Assembly: GCF_905220365.1 (NCBI RefSeq) | Contig: NC_061124.1 | Location: 14,386,501 to 14,450,500 of the forward strand | Length of the DNA: 64,000 nucleotides | Origin: Vanessa cardui | Lineage: Eukaryota; Arthropoda; Insecta; Lepidoptera; Nymphalidae | Direction of reading: 5' to 3' | In this document: positions 1 through 11,050 of the stretch, one piece after another | Numbering within the stretch: the stretch's first letter is position 1 | How the letters are laid out: the number at the start of each line of letters is the position of its first letter | Made by a program: the position numbers and the translations under genes | Notes under the pieces: model-generated | Database searches by the model: none | The model's input: only the letters and a program-made list of their open reading frames with translations | Told to the model about the DNA's origin: nothing

Positions 1-169
1 GAAGAGGGTTTTTGTATATAATACATGGAAAATATAGTAAAGAAACACTGATAATTATAGAAGTTTCTAATGATGCTTGCTGATGATGATGCGATGTCGT
101 TCATAAGCGGTTTCTGTAGTACATTAATTATCAGCTTTGCACACGAGCGAAGAAGGGGCGGGTCGCTAG
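1..169 (+). mobile_element. Helitron-like family B, 5' part outside window
   Basis: Non-autonomous Helitron-like repeat. It shares the core 'ataatacatggaaaatatag' and the 3' end GGGTCGCTAG|T with at least eight other copies in the window. The CTAG terminus followed by T is the Helitron 3' signature. It has no coding capacity. The start lies upstream of the window. Confidence 0.7.
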
Positions 170-354
170 TTTTTTTATAAAAATTATACTAGCGGTTTGT
201 AGTTCTGTAAAAACCTTGTATCTGACATGTATCATATTGAACTGACTTTGAGTAATGTTTTGATGAAGGTCGATGCCAGCTGGTTCATCAATGATATTTC
301 CTGAAACTACCCTGCAAAAGTTATATAATTTGCTTTATAAGTAATAGTAGTAAA

Positions 355-515
355 AAGTAGGCGAACCAAGAAATGTGCCACCTGATGTTAAGTGGTTACC
401 AATGCACTACCATCCCTGGGAACTAAGATTTTAGCATGAGCGTGAGATTTACACTGGCTCACCCTTCAAACAGGAATACAACAACACTAGATATTGCTGT
501 TTAGCAAAAGAATAG
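355..515 (-). repeat. interspersed repeat family C, fragment
   Basis: Matches the family whose best copies are at 39660-39952 and 43672-43966: 'cacctgatg..aagtggt', then 'gggaactaag', then 'tcacccttcaaac.gga'. Orientation is defined by the A-rich end of the 39660 copy. The family is non-coding. Whether it is a SINE or a LINE tail cannot be told from the sequence. Confidence 0.6.
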
Positions 516-529
516 CTATAAACATATAA

Positions 530-806
530 TCTATACATATAATAAAACTGGAGTGTTTGTTTATAATATTAAAATAGCCCTTTTTCTCAATGCACATATA
601 CGGTAAATATAGCAAAATAATTTTTTTTACAATTTTTGTATTGTGTATATGTATTTATATTCTGTCTGTTTGTTCCGGCTAATCTCTGGAACGGCTGGAC
701 CGATTTGGGCGGGACTTTCACTCTCAGATAACTGATATAATAAGGAGTAACTTAGGAAGCCATTTTTTTTTAATTTAAACGCGTACAAGGTCTCAGGCAC
801 AGCTAA
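530..806 (+). mobile_element. Helitron-like family A
   Basis: Begins TCTATACATATAATAAA, passes through 'ggctaatctctggaacggct' and 'ggaccgattt', and ends 'gcacagCTAA|T'. The expected terminus is CTAG, so the last base is mutated. Related copies are at 4300-4574, 24098-24340 and 42790-43078, with partial ones at 7725-7862 and 63405-63485. The A|TC start and CTAR|T end are typical of Helitrons. No protein is encoded. Confidence 0.7.
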
Positions 807-1241
807 TTGTAACTAAACTCACGAAAAGATCTGTCATCGACTAGTAAAAATAAAGCAAATAAAAAGTAACAATTACTAAAATTAACAGATATTAATACTT
901 CAAGAAAATTGTTTGACATAATTCCTAAAAATTACGACAATTCAGATTGAGTTAATTCTAGACATTTTTCTTAAGCACTTGTAAATTGAGAGGGATCTCT
1001 GAATCAAATTGAAAATTTTATGTCCAATCGTAAATTCTCTTTACGTGGCTGAAGACACGAATAGCGGAAAAAAATCTCTCGTGAATCGCGTCGCATTCAA
1101 GTCGCGAGTCACATAAAAACATTCTTATTTCTTCCCTTATCAAGCTCGGTGGTGGTCAAAGTAATAAGCTTAAACATGTTTAAGTATTTCCTTACATCGC
1201 ATTTATGCCAAACTAAAAAAAAATCATTAAAGTTTTTTCTA
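807..1241. other. no feature seen
   Basis: AT-rich sequence in which I see no gene, RNA or recognisable repeat. Confidence 0.5.
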
Positions 1242-1370
1242 ATTTCTTGCCGATTCTTCTCGGTAGAATCTCCTTTCCGAAAAGATGCTTCAATTAGTAC
1301 AAGAAAAAAGTTGTTAAATGACGATTCAAAAGTTCTTGTAAGGCTTACTTGAACAAAGTATATTTTGATT
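1242..1370 (-). repeat. interspersed repeat family F
   Basis: Copy of the family best preserved at 62060-62185. The diagnostic blocks are 'ttgccg.ttcttctcggtaga' and 'tgacgattcaaaag'. On the minus strand it carries an AATAAA-like stretch, which suggests the 3' end of a retroelement. The short peptide readable here on the plus strand is spurious. Confidence 0.65.
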
Positions 1371-1618
1371 TTGAATAACTACGTAATACTATCTTTTACA
1401 AACTACTACGAATTTTTCTGTATATTTATTTGGGAATTTTACAGTTAGGTGTCATTTATATAATTTGAATTTGTATTTATTTGATAATAATAATCGAATT
1501 TCAATATCAAAAAATGAATGTCCTTGTAATATTTTTTTAAATCTATGGTAAGGATTTGTGTAGACTTTAAAGAGTGTGTGTAGTCTGTGTGTGCGTAATT
1601 AATTAAAATATAAAATAA

Positions 1619-1815
1619 CTAGCGACCCGCCCTGGCTTCGTATGAAAGCAATGCTGATACTAAATATACTGCAGAAAGTCTTACAAAGTTAACTGTTTTC
1701 AGTCATTCTCCTATATATGTATATCATATTTATATGTATATAAACCTTCCTCTTGAATAATAGTCTATCTATTAAAAAAGCGCTTAAAATCCGTAGTGTA
1801 ATTTTAAAGATATAT
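1619..1815 (-). mobile_element. Helitron-like family B, diverged
   Basis: Opens with A|CTAGCGACCCGCCC, the reverse complement of the family B 3' terminus. The family core follows ('actaaatatactgcagaa', 'aaaccttcctcttgaataa'). The region at the other end has diverged beyond a clear TC terminus. Confidence 0.65.
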
Positions 1816-1849
1816 AAGCAATAATAAGTTCGTGTAAAATATGATTTCG

Positions 1850-1985
1850 TATCTCACTCGATCTACTCCTACAACAGGTACGGTGATGCGCTATTTTGGT
1901 ATTTTATATGATCAAATTCGTTTACCACTTTTCGACATTTCACAATCGTGTTCCGCGGTGAGTTTTGGTTTTGTTCCTACAAAAT
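1850..1985. repeat. possible repeat family J fragment
   Basis: Weak similarity to 45655-45850 and 52790-52925 ('cggtgatgcgctattttggta' versus 'cggtgattcgctactttgat'). Non-coding. The relationship is tentative. Confidence 0.35.
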
Positions 1986-2135
1986 GACTTTATTATTATT
2001 CGAGGGTATACTGCGTATTTGCTGTGTTTCGATTCGAATGGCGCGTCCGTGTTATTAAAGACGCGGTATCTTAGCGAAGTATTGGTTGAAACATTTTATT
2101 TTAATCTTCTAAATATCACGTCTCTCTAAGATGGA

Positions 2136-2434
2136 GATTTACTACAACAACAACAACAACAACAACAGTCTGTAAATTCCCACTGCTGGGCTAAAGGCCT
2201 CGTCTCCCTTGAGGAGAAGGTTTGGAACATATTCCACCACGCTGTTCCAATGCGGGTTGGTGGAATACACACGTGGCAGAATTTCTATGAAATTTGTCAC
2301 ATGCAGGTTTCCTCACGATGTTTTCCTTCACCGCTGAGCATGAGATGAATTATAAAGACAAATTAAGCACATAAATAAACGGTGCTTGCGTGAGTTGAGT
2401 TCTAACCACTGGGCCATCTCGACTCGATTTACTA
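2136..2434 (-). mobile_element. tRNA-derived SINE (Metulj-like) with target duplication
   Basis: Minus-strand SINE with a (TTG)n tail, seen here as CAA repeats from 2145, and a tRNA-like head ending near 2425. It is flanked by a perfect 9-base target duplication, GATTTACTA, at 2136-2144 and 2426-2434. The B-box part of the tRNA-like head ('ggttcaaaccc' in intact copies) is deleted, so this copy should not be transcribed by RNA polymerase III. Confidence 0.88.
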
Positions 2435-2978
2435 AATATTTTAAAAATCGTTTCTATTATAGAGATTTCGATACATTTTCTGACGTTATATTTATTAGAA
2501 TCATTTTGTGGTATAAAACAGAATGCATGTAACTGATCCTTTTATTCACCAATTTTACTAATATTTTATCTGTACTCATTGTGCATGAATCAGGTAGAAT
2601 GTTTTACCTGTATTAACATCAAGCAGTAAGTTTGCGCAGCTATAAATTATTTTTCACATTGTAGCTGTAAAATCAAAATTCAAGTAAGTACTTGAATTTT
2701 GATTTTGATTTTGATGAGAATTTTGATTACAGTTTTTTACATCTCAGTTAGGTAACTGAGATGTAAATAACTGTAACCTAACAGACAATACTCACGAAAA
2801 AGCTCATACTTTCACAATTATAACAATTCCAAAAACGATAAAATTTAAAAAAACTTAACACAAAATTCTTTTCCCATTCCATTCTTCCACATACTTCTAG
2901 TTCTGTATTATATCATACACTGACAGTATTATTCGAATAGCTGAAGAGCTAAATGGAATTCATGTTCGAAATTTAAAT
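2435..2978. repeat. two adjacent near-perfect palindromes in AT-rich DNA
   Basis: Holds palindrome 2669-2706 (18-base perfect arms, 2-base centre) and palindrome 2729-2774 (22-base arms with one mismatch, 2-base centre). No gene or known repeat is visible in the rest of the stretch. Confidence 0.8.
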
Positions 2979-3540
2979 TTACCAAAAATGCATTGCTGAT
3001 AAAAAAAGCCCCGCTTGTAACCCATCACTTGTGACGTCACGTAAATCGTAATCAAGGGGCGTGATAAATCCCGCCTTATGTGATAGTGTAACGGATTCTG
3101 ACGCTGTGGTCGCGCTAAAATTCTTATTTATGTTCAGGAAAGCAACAACAAAGGCGTTTTGAGTTATTCGGTTAGCGATACGACGTGACGGTGTAACGAG
3201 GGAAATATTATTTCGCCATTTATAAGGCTTATTCGGACAAGACCATATGCAGCAGGTTGTGGCGTTCAACATCGAATTATAGCACCGAATTCGTATATTT
3301 GTGTGTAATGCTTGAAATAGAAATGCCATAAATATTTGTATTATTTTGAAGACTATTAAAAATAATAATATACATGCTTTGCAATCTTATTTGCGTACCT
3401 TTATCGAGACTTTACATTATAACAGTTTAAATAAAGCAGAACTGATATTATTCTTTAAAAATACAGACAATGTATTAAAAACTAATGATAATATTTATAT
3501 TCTGCTTTCTATTCCAATTATTTTGACGTACAAGTGACGA
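2979..3540. promoter_or_regulatory. locally GC-richer unique segment with a CRE palindrome
   Basis: Roughly 2990-3290 is noticeably richer in G, C and CpG than its flanks. It contains a perfect TGACGTCA cAMP-response-type palindrome near 3032-3040. A 116-codon minus-strand frame covers it, but the predicted peptide has no recognisable domain or signal and I do not call it a gene. It could be a regulatory element or an old transposon. Confidence 0.25.
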
Positions 3541-4299
3541 TGATAATACTTTACTTTACGTCAACACTGTTAGAAATAAGCACAGCTTACAGCACCAGTT
3601 CTTTACCAACTTTGAACTAATATATTATATCCTAAATTCCTCTGTAATTGTAGTGATATTTAGTACTATTTTGTTGTGATAGAGTTTTAAATGAGTAAGA
3701 TATACCCTGATGGCCTTACACAAAATTCACCAGGTTGTACCTAATGTCATGACGTTAATGATTTAAATATGGCTTTTATAAACAGCTTCTTCAAAACCAC
3801 TTTTTCCATACACTCACACAACACGAACGTAATATTACGAATGCAACAAAAACAAAAAGTACCCTAAAATTGAAAACGCGGTTCAGAAAATATTGGACTC
3901 TTGAACTGCTACTAATATCTCTTGTCTGCATTTTATTAACTGTATTTTCTAGATATGTCAGAATAGAGCCAGTAAATGAAAATCATTATCCAAACGCTTT
4001 TAGCGTTATTTTTCAAGGCTTAATCTTACCTGTAACTTTATGATTATATTTATGGAATTCGGTTCAAAGATACACATTTAAAGGTGAATCTGCGAAGCAT
4101 GGCAACTCGTATAAAATAATATTATGTACAAAAATCTTCTCCGTAACATATTGCATCTTGAGGTTTAAGTTTTATATATACCAGCAAAACACGTCGTGGA
4201 ATTCCCACGATAACTTTAAAATCATAACTAAATATTAATAAAAAAAACTTTAAGAGATTTTTTCAGTAAAAAGTATCCTCGATTTTTCATATAAAGTAA
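3541..4299. other. no feature seen
   Basis: AT-rich; no gene or confident repeat. The segment around 4150-4260 contains a 'tttatatataccagcaaaac' block that may be repeat-derived. Confidence 0.4.
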
Positions 4300-4574
4300 T
4301 CTATACATACAATAAATTGGAGTCTGTTTGTAATATAAAAATATGCCTTTTTTCTCATGTATATATGTATACACGGTACATATACCAAAATAACATTTTT
4401 TACAATTTTTGTCTGTCTATCTGTCTGTTTGTTCCGACTAATCTCTGTAACGGCTGGACCGATTTTAACGGGGCTATTACTGGCAGATAACTGATATAAT
4501 GAGGAGTAACTTAGGCTACAATAAATATATTTTTTGTAAAATTAAAACGCGTACAATGACGCGGGTACAGATAG
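4300..4574 (+). mobile_element. Helitron-like family A
   Basis: Begins TCTATACATACAATAAA and contains 'tttgttccgactaatctctg', 'acggctggaccgatttt' and 'aataaggagtaacttagg'-type blocks. It ends 'gtacagATAG|T', a mutated CTAG terminus. Non-coding. Confidence 0.75.
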
Positions 4575-5423
4575 TTGTGAATAAGTTCTTTTGTATTACA
4601 TTAATATAATGCTAAAGCTTCAATGAGTAAAACCAATATTCTTAGGAGATTTCCCATTGTATCAAGACATCTCTTTCAATTGTATCGCACCGAAGTTTCA
4701 ATTCTTTTACTCTGAACGTTTTCCGTTTGTCTCTCAGATTCTCAAATGTAATAGTTTTATAGGTGCTTGTTGTTTCAACAAACTTTTCTGCTTCAAGTTT
4801 TGTTTTACTCACTTTAAAATGCTTTTCGAAATATATTAAATGTTTTTAAAGTGCATTTGTATAAGTCGTATTGCATATATTCTTAGAAATATGTATTTAT
4901 TGTTCTTTAAAAGTCCATTTTCTTTCAAGATGTTTACATTTGTTGATACATATTTGATTTTATTCAGTAACAAAGAATCGATGTATAGTCATCACCTACT
5001 TACATTTGTTCATTTGTTTATTAATGTGATTTGTTTTATGGCAAACTAAAAACTTGGTTGTAGCATGGCAAATTTCGTAAAATGATCACAATCAATCTTC
5101 AACCAATTTGTTATGGGAAAATGATCTTTACGGAAACGTAATAATTTGATATCTTATATTAGCAGATATATTCGCCAAATTAAAGATTGATTGATGTTTT
5201 TTAATTTGGCGATGGTAAATTTAAATAACCATACACATAAATTTAAATGATTTGTAAAAAATACATCGGTAATGAAGGCATATTATTCCATACAAGTTTA
5301 TGAAGACGATAAAAAAGTGTGGATTTAATACGTGTTGAGTTCCAGGCGAAATAAATTACATACATATTAAATTGTAATTTATTAACATTACTGTATTTAT
5401 ACATTTCGATAAATATTAACTAC
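4575..5423. other. no gene; imperfect inverted repeat
   Basis: AT-rich. The only structure noted is a 12-base inverted repeat, 'cgccaaattaaa', around 5172-5209 with a loop of about 14 bases. The open frames here are short and low-complexity. Confidence 0.4.
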
Positions 5424-5540
5424 TGAGTTTCTCGCCTGTTCTTCTCGGTAGAATCTACTTTCCGGACCAGTGGTAGCTTAACTTAATATACTTGTTAAAT
5501 GACGATTCAAAGGTGCTCGTAAAAGCCTACTTGAATTTGA
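5424..5540 (-). repeat. interspersed repeat family F
   Basis: Contains 'gttcttctcggtagaatcta', 'ctttccgga' and 'tgacgattcaaaggtgctcg'. Same family as 1242, 28287, 46668 and 62060. Confidence 0.7.
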
Positions 5541-6298
5541 AAATGTATCGTTCTATACTAATTTAACTTAATGATACGAAAACTAAAATCAAGTCGATAA
5601 TTAAGACCAGACGTCCACTGATTTCTTTTACAGATTGCTTGGAAAATAAATATACTGGTGGAATATTGCTCAGAAAACCAATTCCACCTCTAATAACTTC
5701 GTAGGTAACTAAAACTGTAAAATATTGGAAATATAGATTATTTCTTTGAAATTTTGTATTGACCACATACTGAGTGGAAAATTATTGCCTTTATTTTATT
5801 AACAGCAAGTTTCAAATATTAAAAGTAAATTGAAATGCGTGTTTGAATTCTGGAATTGGATTTTGTTTTTTTATTATTATTTACAAGATAATATAAACTT
5901 TTTCATTAAAAATATAAATCAAAAAGTACGCATCTAAAACGAAATTGACGATCAAAGTCGCGACCTTTTCTACTCTACATATTATTTTACAAAGAAACCT
6001 TTCAAACAAACGATTCTCTTTTATTGTTATATAATAATCTTATATGAAACGAAAAGTGTCGAATATCGATCTGAAAATCGATTTGTTTAACTTTCTCGAT
6101 GAAATTATTCGATAAAACTTTTACAGTTGTTTATTGTTACAAACTAAATGTAAATATAATTTTATTACTTTCATTTAATTTAGCCTTTACGATATCGAAA
6201 GCAATTATCAAGATGAACTCGGACGGGTTATCTTAATGAGTTATCCGTTTTTGATTCTTGATTAGATAAAAGGTATAATACATATATTAGTACTTAAT
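5541..6298. other. no feature seen
   Basis: AT-rich DNA without recognisable genes or repeats. Confidence 0.4.
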
Positions 6299-6552
6299 AG
6301 AGCCGAGATGGCCCAGTGGTTAGAACTCGTGCATCTTAAGCGATGATTGCGGGTTCAAAGGCAAGCAAGCACCACTGAATATTCATGTGCTAACTTTGTG
6401 TTTATTATTCAACTCAATTTCTAATTTCATAGAAATTCTGCCACATGTGTATTCCACATCGTGTGTGGAATGTGTTCCAAACCTTCTCCTCAAAAGGGAG
6501 ATGGGGCCTTAGTCCAGCAGTGGGAAATTTACAGGATGTTGTTGTTGTTGTT
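6299..6552 (+). mobile_element. tRNA-derived SINE (Metulj-like), internally deleted
   Basis: Head 'agccgagatggcccagtgg' contains a pol III A box (TGGCCCAGTGG) and ends in a (TTG)n tail at 6538-6552. About 50 bases of the body are missing: the 'gaaggaaaacatcgtgagg' block seen in full copies. Similar 'atattag...tta' words on both sides suggest a decayed target duplication. Confidence 0.85.
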
Positions 6553-6723
6553 ATATTAGCATTAAGTAATTCAATATGAGATTTTAAAGTACATAAAAAT
6601 ATAGCCGTCACGTCGTGAGTTAGATATGAAAAATTGTAATCAATGACTTTTGAATGAATTTATAATAAAATATACCATTCAATAATATGTATATAATGAT
6701 CGATAATTCTTTACTTTTTAAAA

Positions 6724-6990
6724 TCATTACATAGTATAAAACTAAGTCGTATACCGCTGTTTGTCCCTATATATGCTTAGAGTTTTAAAATTACGCAACG
6801 GATTTTGATGCGGTTTATTTAAGAGATGGAGCGATTCGAGGGGAAAGCTTTTGTATATAATAAATTGACAATATAGTAAAGAAACACATAGTTTTAGAAG
6901 TTTTTATTGTTATGTCGTAAATAAAAATAAATCTGTAGTATATCTTGATACCAGTTATTGCAATCGTGCAAAGCCGAGGTGGGTCGCTAG
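6724..6990 (+). mobile_element. Helitron-like family B, near full length
   Basis: Starts TCATTACATAGTATAAAAC, includes 'acgcaacggattttgatgcg', and ends GGGTCGCTAG|T. One of the most complete copies here (267 bases). No open frame of note. Confidence 0.78.
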
Positions 6991-7724
6991 TTTAATATAT
7001 TACAGTAATATATAACAACGAAGTATTTACGTAAAAGTAAACTGTCAATCTTTATTTTTTTTAAATTCCCTTTAGTATTTTATATGATTTTTCTAATACA
7101 TCTCAACACTAAAATGATCTACGAGTTACCTTCAAAAATAGAAAATCCTTGGAGAACGTTTAAAATGTATGACTTAAAAATGATTTTCTTAAATGTTAAG
7201 CTATATATACGAGATAAATTTAGCGAACTTAAATTAATAGATTGTCTTATATGAAACAAACGCACCCCTGGGCTTGCTCACTTCACGAGGAGTTTGCACT
7301 CTCTATCGCTCCGAGCTATTTCTCTAGAGGTTAAACACTGTACTGGTTTTCGTCAGAACATGTATCACCCATTATTTCCTAGCTTGAGTAATTTATTTGT
7401 GTTATATATTGTAGCCTTTAGTAATTTATTGCCATAATATACATAGTGATAACAAGACGTTGAATTACATACAAAATCTGTGGTTTTACTTGTTTTATTG
7501 TGTAGTTCGAACCGCCAGAATCTTCATTTTAGCCTAAAAGTGTTATGTTACTCTCCTTCTCTATATCTCTATTTCGTTCTATTTTATCCTTGTTTTATGC
7601 TGGCTCTTCGAGCGATTTTACTATAACTTATTAATTCCGTATTAGGCAGCTGTTGTGACATTAAATCTTTAGTGAAAGACACCCTGAATGTAAGTACTGG
7701 ACAATATTTCGACATTGCAGCGTG
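6991..7724. other. no feature seen
   Basis: AT-rich, with a modestly GC-richer patch at 7260-7330. No coding pattern, splice pair or repeat is recognised. Confidence 0.4.
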
Positions 7725-7862
7725 AAAATTCGCGCTGTTTCAGAGATTAGCCGAAACAAACAGACAGACAGGCAGAAATTGTACAAAATGTTATTTCGGT
7801 ATATAGTTACCATGTACACATATACATTTGGTAAAAAGCGGACAACAGACACATACATTATT
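7725..7862 (-). mobile_element. Helitron-like family A, 5' half
   Basis: Reverse-complement fragment containing 'ttagccgaaacaaacagaca', the 'acaaaatgttattt' block and 'catatacatttggtaaaaag'. The 3' end of the element is absent. Confidence 0.6.
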
Positions 7863-8454
7863 ATTTGTTAGATTTTTTGTGTCTTTAATTAGCTACCCAA
7901 TGTTAAGCGGTCAAGCGCGCCACAGGATCACTTGCTACTTTGACGAAACTCAGGTGGGCTATTACCAAACCCTTCCACCAAATAAACCACGCCTTTGAAA
8001 TTACCAGGCATTTTTTCATAATTACAACATTCAACGAAAATCGTTAACAATTTAGTACTATGATTTATTAGCTCCATAAAATATTATGCGTTTATCAAAT
8101 TAACTCACGCTTCAATATTCGCTGGCATTTTCTCGCCGGTAAAAAAAATGTTATTTATTTTTCGGTGTAATTAAATTCAATCACGCAAACATGCTATCCG
8201 ATAAGGATTTTCTCTTAATCACTGTAATACCATAAATAGCATGGTTCTGTTCAATTATTGAAGCATTTGCGTAGCTAAACGTAATTTTAGAAATGTTTAG
8301 TATATGTAAAGCTATCACCTGATCGAAATGATATGTAGATAATTTACTTTGGGGTAGAATTTTGTCATCATGTATTCTACCGCCACATAACAATATTTAA
8401 CACTGCCGTGTTCCAGTTTGATAGGTGAATAAACTAGTATAGCATTCACAGGGG
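7863..8454. other. no feature seen
   Basis: AT-rich. A 70-codon minus-strand frame at 8181-8393 has no recognisable features and is treated as chance. Confidence 0.4.
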
Positions 8455-8690
8455 ACATGATATTTTTTTTATGTTATAGTTGTCAAACGAGCTGGAGGCT
8501 CACCTGATGGAAAGTGACTACCACCGCCCATGGACATCTGAAGCACCAGAGGGCTTGCAGGTTCGTTGCCAGCCTTTAAGGAAGGAGTACGCTCTTTTCT
8601 TGAAGGTTCCCATGTCGTATCGGTTCGGAAAAACTACCGGCAAAAGTTGGTTCCACAAAATGGTTGTGTAAATAAAGTATATTTACAAAA
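8455..8690 (+). repeat. interspersed repeat family D
   Basis: Carries the run 'cacctgatggaaagtgacta', then 'ggaaggagtacgctcttttc', then 'cccatgtcgtatcggttcgg' and 'tggttccacaaaatggttgt'. I recognise this as a common lepidopteran repeat. Related sequence is at 55770-55945 and, continuing further downstream, at 54277-54470 (minus) and 13425-13480. A frame of about 60 codons runs through it but matches no domain I know, so it is not called a gene. Confidence 0.65.
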
Positions 8691-8874
8691 TTGACAATAA
8701 ATGACGAGCGTAACGTTTCTTGCTATTATTTATCGCTAATCCGACGGTATGATACCACGAGCTCATTTCATGATCATTAGAATTGTATTTAAGAAACCTA
8801 TTTCTGGCAAAATGTTACACTTTTGGACTACAGCGTCCTGTCCTTTTGAGGAGATAGTTTGAAGGATATTTTTT

Positions 8875-9115
8875 TACATGTATTGTAAAAATGTACGAGG
8901 TAATGGGCCATCTGATTGGACACCAACACCTATTTACAATTTCGCTATGGGAAATATGAACCATTCCTTACCATGTTATGTCCTTTGTGCTTGTAGTTAC
9001 ATTTGTTCACTCATCCTTGGTACAAAAATACTGAGTATTGCTGTTTGGGGGTGAAATATGTAATCAGTGGCTGATACCTATCCAGACGGGCTAAGACAAA
9101 GCTCTATAATCAAGT
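8875..9115 (-). repeat. interspersed repeat family C, diverged
   Basis: Matches family C through 'ccattccttac', 'gtcctttgtgcttgtagtta', 'tgctgtttgggggt' and 'acctatccagacggg'. Old, non-coding copy. Confidence 0.65.
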
Positions 9116-9313
9116 ATGTACCCTAATGCAGATAAGTTTGCTTTTTTTCTCACTTCTCTTATCACTGAGCTGACATGTAAACTAATTAAGCTAATGGCTT
9201 TTCGGTGGTACTGGTGTGGCCTTAACCTACGACCTTTGTTTAAGGAATACTACTGAATAGTTCTAACAGTGGGGTCATATCGTGTGACCGTAATGTTAAG
9301 AGTATAACATGTA

Positions 9314-9998
9314 ATAATACTACACAAATTAGATGTAACATCAAGAAATTAAATAAAACCGATTACTGCCAATTTATGCAATCAATAGAAATAGCTAACT
9401 ATCACGCCATTCGACTTTTTCGTCACTATAGATTTTCGCGTCAGTTCAACCCAAGAAAGCAAGTGCTTGTAAATCGAAGTGTCAAATTGACAAATATATT
9501 AGGTTATAGACATTTTACTGCCAATATCAGAATAATTAATTATAAGTGGGCGTATATTCAAAGTATTGTTCACAAATTCAGTAAAGTTTTAAGTAAGCAA
9601 ATCAATCACAGATAATTTCACAGTAATTATAAATATCTTTATGTTAAAATATCACAAACACATATAAACTTTAAATCTATTTAAAATACAGACTGTTGGA
9701 AATTAGCGATTCGTCGCATACGTGGTGCGCGGGAAATCTTAAATGTAACTGCATTCAAGATGGCTGCCTCGCTTCCAGCGCCGCGACGCTTCACTAGAGG
9801 GCCGTTCGACTTCCATTGACACTCTTTTCCAGCCAGTACGAAAAACAAGATGGCGCACCATGCGCCGTCATATGATATTACAAAATTCATTTGTTTAAAG
9901 ATCATATTTACATAAGTAATAAATATTGATTATTTGGAATGTGATCGGTTTTACGAATTTTACCGAGGCTACATCTAATTAGTGTCGTACTATACTAA
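9314..9998. mobile_element. terminal-inverted-repeat element G, long copy
   Basis: Left end 9314-9366 and right end 9939-9998 are imperfect inverted repeats. Both contain the reverse-complementary blocks 'aaaaccgatta/c' and 'ttagatgtaac/gc'. A second, shorter copy of about 327 bases is at 40206-40532 and shares the 'gccattcgac', 'cgtcagttcaacc' and 'gtgtcaaattgac' blocks. This copy also carries a GC-rich insert at about 9690-9890 that the short copy lacks. No transposase is visible, so it is probably a non-autonomous DNA element. Confidence 0.65.
9690..9895 (-). other. GC-rich insert inside element G with two AAGATGGC motifs
   Basis: A roughly 200-base GC- and CpG-rich segment. Plus-strand AAGATGGC occurs near 9757 and again near 9846; this resembles the YY1/Pleiohomeotic-type core. 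A 74-codon minus-strand frame is open across it but the peptide shows no domain. It could be captured host promoter or exon sequence, or extra element body. Confidence 0.3.
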
Positions 9999-10291
9999 CA
10001 TATGTGACATAGCGTGTTTTTTTGGAACTTCAAAATCGTACTTGTAAAAATTCGTGTAGATATTATGTCAGTTAGGTTAACTAAGTTTAACAATATTAAC
10101 ATAAATGAATGAATGAATACTAAATATTGATTAAATTTCAATTTGTTAAAGTTAAGTAAACAGGGGTATTCTTAAAACATGCAATGTTTGGTATTCTTGT
10201 ACCTCCGATTATTTAGGGCGTATAAACAAAATCTTTTCGTCACCTTTCAATCGTTAATTGATAGATAAAATTAGTGAAATGGTATTAGTTA
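9999..10291. other. no feature seen
   Basis: AT-rich spacer between element G and the next Helitron. Confidence 0.4.
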
Positions 10292-10554
10292 TCATTACAT
10301 ATTATTAGTATAAACAAAGTCACTTTCCCTATATCCTTATATGTGCTTAAATCTTTAAAACGACGCAGCGGATTTAGATGCGGTTATTTTTAATAGACAG
10401 AGTGATTCGAGAGGAACGTTTTTGTATATAATACATGGAAAATATAGTAAAGAAACACTGATAATTTTCGAAGTTTCTATCATGTTGTAAATAAACAAAT
10501 TCTATAATACATTTAGTATCAGCTTACCCGATCGAAGCCGGGGCGGGTCGCTAA
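10292..10554 (+). mobile_element. Helitron-like family B
   Basis: Starts TCATTACATATTATTAGTA, contains 'gcagcggatttagatgcggt' and ends 'gggcgggtcgCTAA|T', a terminal G-to-A change from CTAG. Confidence 0.75.
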
Positions 10555-10846
10555 TTTTTTATAAAAATAATGCTGAATTTGATTTTCACGGATAAATAAA
10601 GACTATAGCATTACGTTCCAATTATAAAGTTACTTATATAATTATGTTAATAGAAGCGGAAATTATCACACAATCTGATAAATTTTCGAATCATGTACGC
10701 GCTTGATGTGATCCGATTTAAATATCTGTGTTTGGATTTCTTGTATCATTCGTAATCTCGAAAGATCCCCGTGACATGTTTTGAATCAAGAGGATTATTT
10801 TATTTATCGTCTTAGCTGTACGTAAATGTATGGTAATTAGTCTTGT

Positions 10847-11050
10847 TGAGCCGAGATGGCCCAGTGGTTAGAACGCTTACATCTTAATCGATGATTTCAG
10901 GTTCAAACCCAGGCAAGCACCACTATATATATGTGCTTAATTTGTGTTTATAATTCATCTCGTGCTCGACGGTGGCACTTATGGCACTTGGCGGAGGCCT
11001 TATCCCAGCAGTGGGAAATTTACAGGCTGTTATTTTACTTTTACTTTACT
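10847..11050 (+). mobile_element. tRNA-derived SINE (Metulj-like), internally deleted, ACTTT tail
   Basis: Head 'gagccgagatggcccagtgg' with intact A box and B box (GGTTCAAACCC). The body is deleted between 'ctcgtgctcgacgg' and 'ggaggccttatccc'. The tail is TTACTTTTACTTTACT rather than the (TTG)n tail of copies at 2145, 6299 and 15236, marking a second tail type. Confidence 0.88.

Noticed and set aside
2979..3329. 116-codon minus-strand frame
   Set aside because: No signal peptide, domain, homologous motif or splice context; composition looks like a GC-richer non-coding patch.
8480..8671. 63-codon frame in family D considered as an exon
   Set aside because: The same sequence recurs at 55770 and in part at 54277, so it is a dispersed repeat.
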